Origin: Clostridia bacterium
GTDB lineage: Bacteria; Bacillota; Clostridia; UMGS1883
Reading direction: 5' to 3'
Length of the DNA stretch: 20,292 nt
Assembly (NCBI GenBank): GCA_900768005.1
Contig: CAAGBE010000013.1
Location: forward strand, 1 to 20,292
Positions 18,376 to 20,292 of this stretch are shown here, in pieces; positions within the stretch are counted from its first letter, which is position 1, and each line of letters starts with the position of its first letter. Both the position numbers and the translations under genes were made by a program. The notes under the pieces were generated by a model. That model saw only the letters and a program-made list of their open reading frames with translations. It had not been told where the DNA came from and ran no database searches.

Positions 18376-18405
18376 AAAAACGGCTTTCTCTCAAAAGCCG
18401 TTTTT
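18376..18405 (-). terminator. Intrinsic terminator of the aldolase-kinase unit
   Basis: A 12-bp stem (AAAAACGGCTTT at 18376-18387 with AAAGCCGTTTTT at 18394-18405) and a 6-base loop lie 16 bases after the aldolase stop codon. Read on the minus strand, the CGGCTTTT/AAGCCG stem is followed by a T-run, as expected for termination of the leftward transcript. Confidence 0.88.
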
Positions 18406-18420
18406 CACTGAAAAGGTTTA

Positions 18421-19095
18421 TTAAAATTCAAGAATTGTTTTATCACCGTACACATTTTCCCAATCCTTTTCAAAGGTTGCAATGGCAGCATCTGTCATAG
18501 GATTGAAGATAAGTGCTTTTAGAATATCTCCCGTTACTGTTACGCTGTGACAGCCTGCGAGAGCACACTTATGCACCTGCTCCGCTGTTTTAAAGCTTGC
18601 GGCAAGAACACGGCAGTCAAGGTTATAGAGCTTGAGCTGTTTTGTAATCTCCGCAACAACCTCACATCCGTCTGCAATGATGTTGTCAAGCCTGTTTACA
18701 TAGGGTGCAACGAAGCTTGCTCCTGCCTTTGCGGCAATAAGTGCCTGTGCAGGAGTAAAAATAGCCGTCATTGTGACACCTATTCCCCAATTTTTAAGCA
18801 TCATTGTAGCCTTGAGCCCCTCTTCACAGATGGGGATTTTCACATAAAATTCTCCGCCGATTCTGTTCTTGAGAAGCTTTGCCTCCTCCACAATGTCCTC
18901 TGCCTTTTTCTGTGTTGTCTGTACATGGAGCATCTTATCAGGGCCTATTATTGCTCTGATTTCCTTTACAATTTTCCAGAAATCGTCATGCTCCTTGGAA
19001 ATAATGGTGGGGTTTGTTGTAACACCCGACACCGGATAAAATTCGTTGCAGTAGCGGATTTCTTCAATATCCGCTGTATCAAGTATATAAATCAA
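18421..19095 (-). CDS. Transaldolase family protein, fructose-6-phosphate aldolase (FSA/TalC) type
   Basis: TIM-barrel class I aldolase using a Schiff-base lysine, K86 in YVKIP. The small size (224 residues), LDTAD at the start, GVTTNPTII, APYVNR, VLAASFKT and the C-terminal FEKDW match the FSA/TalC subfamily rather than the longer TalA/TalB enzymes. Q59 (in HVQTT) aligns with Gln59 of E. coli FSA; true transaldolases have Glu there, so aldolase activity on fructose 6-phosphate or related ketoses is favoured, though not proven. The start is TTG at 19095, with AAGAGG about 8 bases upstream, giving the usual short N terminus. It follows a sugar kinase by 69 bases and precedes a terminator. Confidence 0.92.
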   Translation of the reverse strand: MIYILDTADIEEIRYCNEFYPVSGVTTNPTIISKEHDDFWKIVKEIRAIIGPDKMLHVQTTQKKAEDIVEEAKLLKNRIGGEFYVKIPICEEGLKATMMLKNWGIGVTMTAIFTPAQALIAAKAGASFVAPYVNRLDNIIADGCEVVAEITKQLKLYNLDCRVLAASFKTAEQVHKCALAGCHSVTVTGDILKALIFNPMTDAAIATFEKDWENVYGDKTILEF

Positions 19096-19124
19096 TTTTG
19101 TCGCCTCTTATCTTTCTTGTTTAA

Positions 19125-19163
19125 AGAAATGGTGCAAAGGAGCCCCCCCCTTACACCATTTCT
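19125..19163 (-). other. Intercistronic hairpin with an eight-C tract
   Basis: Perfect 10-bp arms (AGAAATGGTG at 19125-19134, CACCATTTCT at 19154-19163) enclose 19 bases that include eight consecutive C residues on the plus strand (19143-19150). It occupies most of the space between the kinase stop and the aldolase start. No T-run follows on the minus strand, so it is more likely an mRNA processing or stability element than a terminator. Confidence 0.5.
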
Positions 19164-19164
19164 G

Positions 19165-20292
19165 CTATTTTCTCACGTTCAGAATACTGTCATACTTTTC
19201 AAAGTTTTCATAAACTTTGCTGTAATCATTACCCTGAGGGGTATATACCTTGTCCGTTTCAATCATTTTGCAAGCATCCTTTACCGAAGCAAATGCTCCT
19301 GCACCTACACCTGCAAGGATTGCCGCACCAAGGCACGCTGTTTCCTTGTTTTTCAGTGTAATAAGGCGTTTTTTCGTAATATCCGCCTTCATATTACACC
19401 AAAGGGGACTCTTTGCCCCGCCACCCATAACACGGATTTCCTCAACATCAGTCTTTAAGTAGTCAAGATTACTCCTCAGCATACAAGCCACCGATTCCAT
19501 AATACTGCGGACAAAATGCGCAGGAGTATGCTCGGGAGTAAGACCTGTGAAGCTGCCTCGTGCGTCTGGGTTATATTTAGGCATTGTAGAACCGCAAAGG
19601 TACGGGAGGAATGTAACACCGTCACTTCCAACCGGTACGCTTTCAGCCATGCAGTCAAGCTGGCGGAAAGAAACCTCACTAAGGAATGCTTCCTTAAACC
19701 ACTTGAGTGCCATACCTGCCGTGGGACTCCATGAAAGAAGTGCATAGCTCCCATCAAAGCTATAATGGCATGGAACAAAGCTGTCCTCTTTATATTCGGG
19801 AACAGAATCTGTAGGAAGATAGATAGCCATTGTAGTCCCTGTCATAACACTGCAGATACCCTTTTCAATAACACCTGCACCAATTGCACCTGCTACCTGG
19901 TCCATTGCCGAGGTAACAACCTTGATACCCTCATATTCTCCTACATACTCACCGCTTCCGCAAAGTTCCGGAAGCTGAGCCTTGTCAACACCTATAAAAT
20001 CAAGCATCTCATCCCAATAGCAGGAATTATTGATGTCAAAATAGATTGTTGAGGACTGTAAAGTCATTTCTGTTACGAATTTGCCCGTAAGCTTGTAAAG
20101 AAGGTAGTCCTCAAGGAGGAAAATCTTCTTTGTTTTTGCCCATACCTCCGGCTCGTTTTTCTTAACCCACAAGAGCTTACTTGCAGGCCATGTAGCCGTA
20201 ATTTCGGGCTGACCGGTAACCTCGTAAACCTTTTTTCTGCCGAAATGTGCCTCGATTTCCCTTGCTTCCTCCTCTGCACGATTATCAAGCCA
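19165..20292 (-). CDS. FGGY-family carbohydrate kinase, 5' end outside the window
   Basis: ATP-dependent sugar kinase related to xylulokinase. The reading frame stays open to the right edge, so 375 residues are visible and roughly the first 110 to 130 are missing compared with the usual 490-510. The first visible residues, WLDNRAEEEA, fit the conserved substrate-binding region of FGGY kinases. Further marks are SAMDQVAGAIGAG (with the likely catalytic Asp), TGTTMAIYLP, GGGAKSPLWCNMKADI (the nucleotide-binding signature) and ETACLGAAILAGVGAGAF. A shorter version starting at 20172 would remove part of the conserved fold, so I extend it to the edge. With the FSA-type aldolase downstream it suggests use of a ketose or pentulose. 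The exact sugar cannot be assigned. Confidence 0.9.
   Translation of the reverse strand, partial: WLDNRAEEEAREIEAHFGRKKVYEVTGQPEITATWPASKLLWVKKNEPEVWAKTKKIFLLEDYLLYKLTGKFVTEMTLQSSTIYFDINNSCYWDEMLDFIGVDKAQLPELCGSGEYVGEYEGIKVVTSAMDQVAGAIGAGVIEKGICSVMTGTTMAIYLPTDSVPEYKEDSFVPCHYSFDGSYALLSWSPTAGMALKWFKEAFLSEVSFRQLDCMAESVPVGSDGVTFLPYLCGSTMPKYNPDARGSFTGLTPEHTPAHFVRSIMESVACMLRSNLDYLKTDVEEIRVMGGGAKSPLWCNMKADITKKRLITLKNKETACLGAAILAGVGAGAFASVKDACKMIETDKVYTPQGNDYSKVYENFEKYDSILNVRK

Noticed and set aside
18547..19458. 303-residue plus-strand frame
   Set aside because: Antisense to the aldolase and kinase genes; Cys/His-rich composition is typical of a reverse-frame shadow.

Overview
The window looks like chromosomal core-gene territory from a low-to-moderate GC Gram-positive anaerobe of the Clostridia, most likely an Oscillospiraceae/Ruminococcaceae-type gut bacterium. 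The basis is gene order (miaB-ricA-like-mutS-mutL-miaA-hfq followed by a sepF/ylmE/ylmH/lspA/rluD cluster), strong AGGAGG ribosome binding sites, a SepF rather than FtsA-style division protein, and a MutL carrying its own endonuclease motif. The taxonomic call is an inference; no rRNA gene is present.

Layout. Positions 55-1302 encode a PepV-like M20 dipeptidase, closed by a very strong terminator. Next is a 332-base non-coding stretch (1346-1677) whose left part folds, on paper, into a three-way-junction RNA of about 205 nt. Its right part carries a palindrome and a near-consensus promoter for miaB. The pair miaB and a short YlbF/YmcA (RicA)-like protein with a Cys-rich tail is followed by 218 bases containing five back-to-back hairpins. 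From 3714 to 17730 there is a continuous same-strand run of 13 genes with gaps of at most about 40 bases or small overlaps: mutS, mutL, miaA, hfq, an HlyD-like envelope protein, yggS/ylmE, sepF, ylmH, lspA, an rluD-family pseudouridine synthase, metG, tatD and a nagZ-like lipoprotein. It ends at a bidirectional terminator. On the minus strand lie a DUF4282-like zinc-ribbon membrane protein with its own promoter, then an FSA-type transaldolase-family aldolase and an FGGY sugar kinase that runs off the right edge. These last two probably form an operon transcribed leftwards.

How the genes fit together. The long plus-strand unit joins mismatch repair (MutS/MutL), tRNA isopentenyl/methylthio modification (MiaA, and MiaB just upstream), an Sm-like RNA chaperone (Hfq), PLP homeostasis, Z-ring anchoring (SepF), lipoprotein maturation (LspA), rRNA pseudouridylation, Met-tRNA charging and cell-wall recycling. 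Compared with the Bacillus subtilis ylm/divIVA region, ylmG, divIVA and ileS are absent between sepF and lspA, and an HlyD-like protein lies upstream of ylmE. The minus-strand aldolase and kinase point to sugar or pentulose use.

No mobile element, CRISPR array, tRNA or rRNA gene was seen. The most unusual material is non-coding: the candidate structured RNA at 1361-1567, the hairpin array at 3499-3676, and a small hairpin that hides the mutL Shine-Dalgarno sequence.
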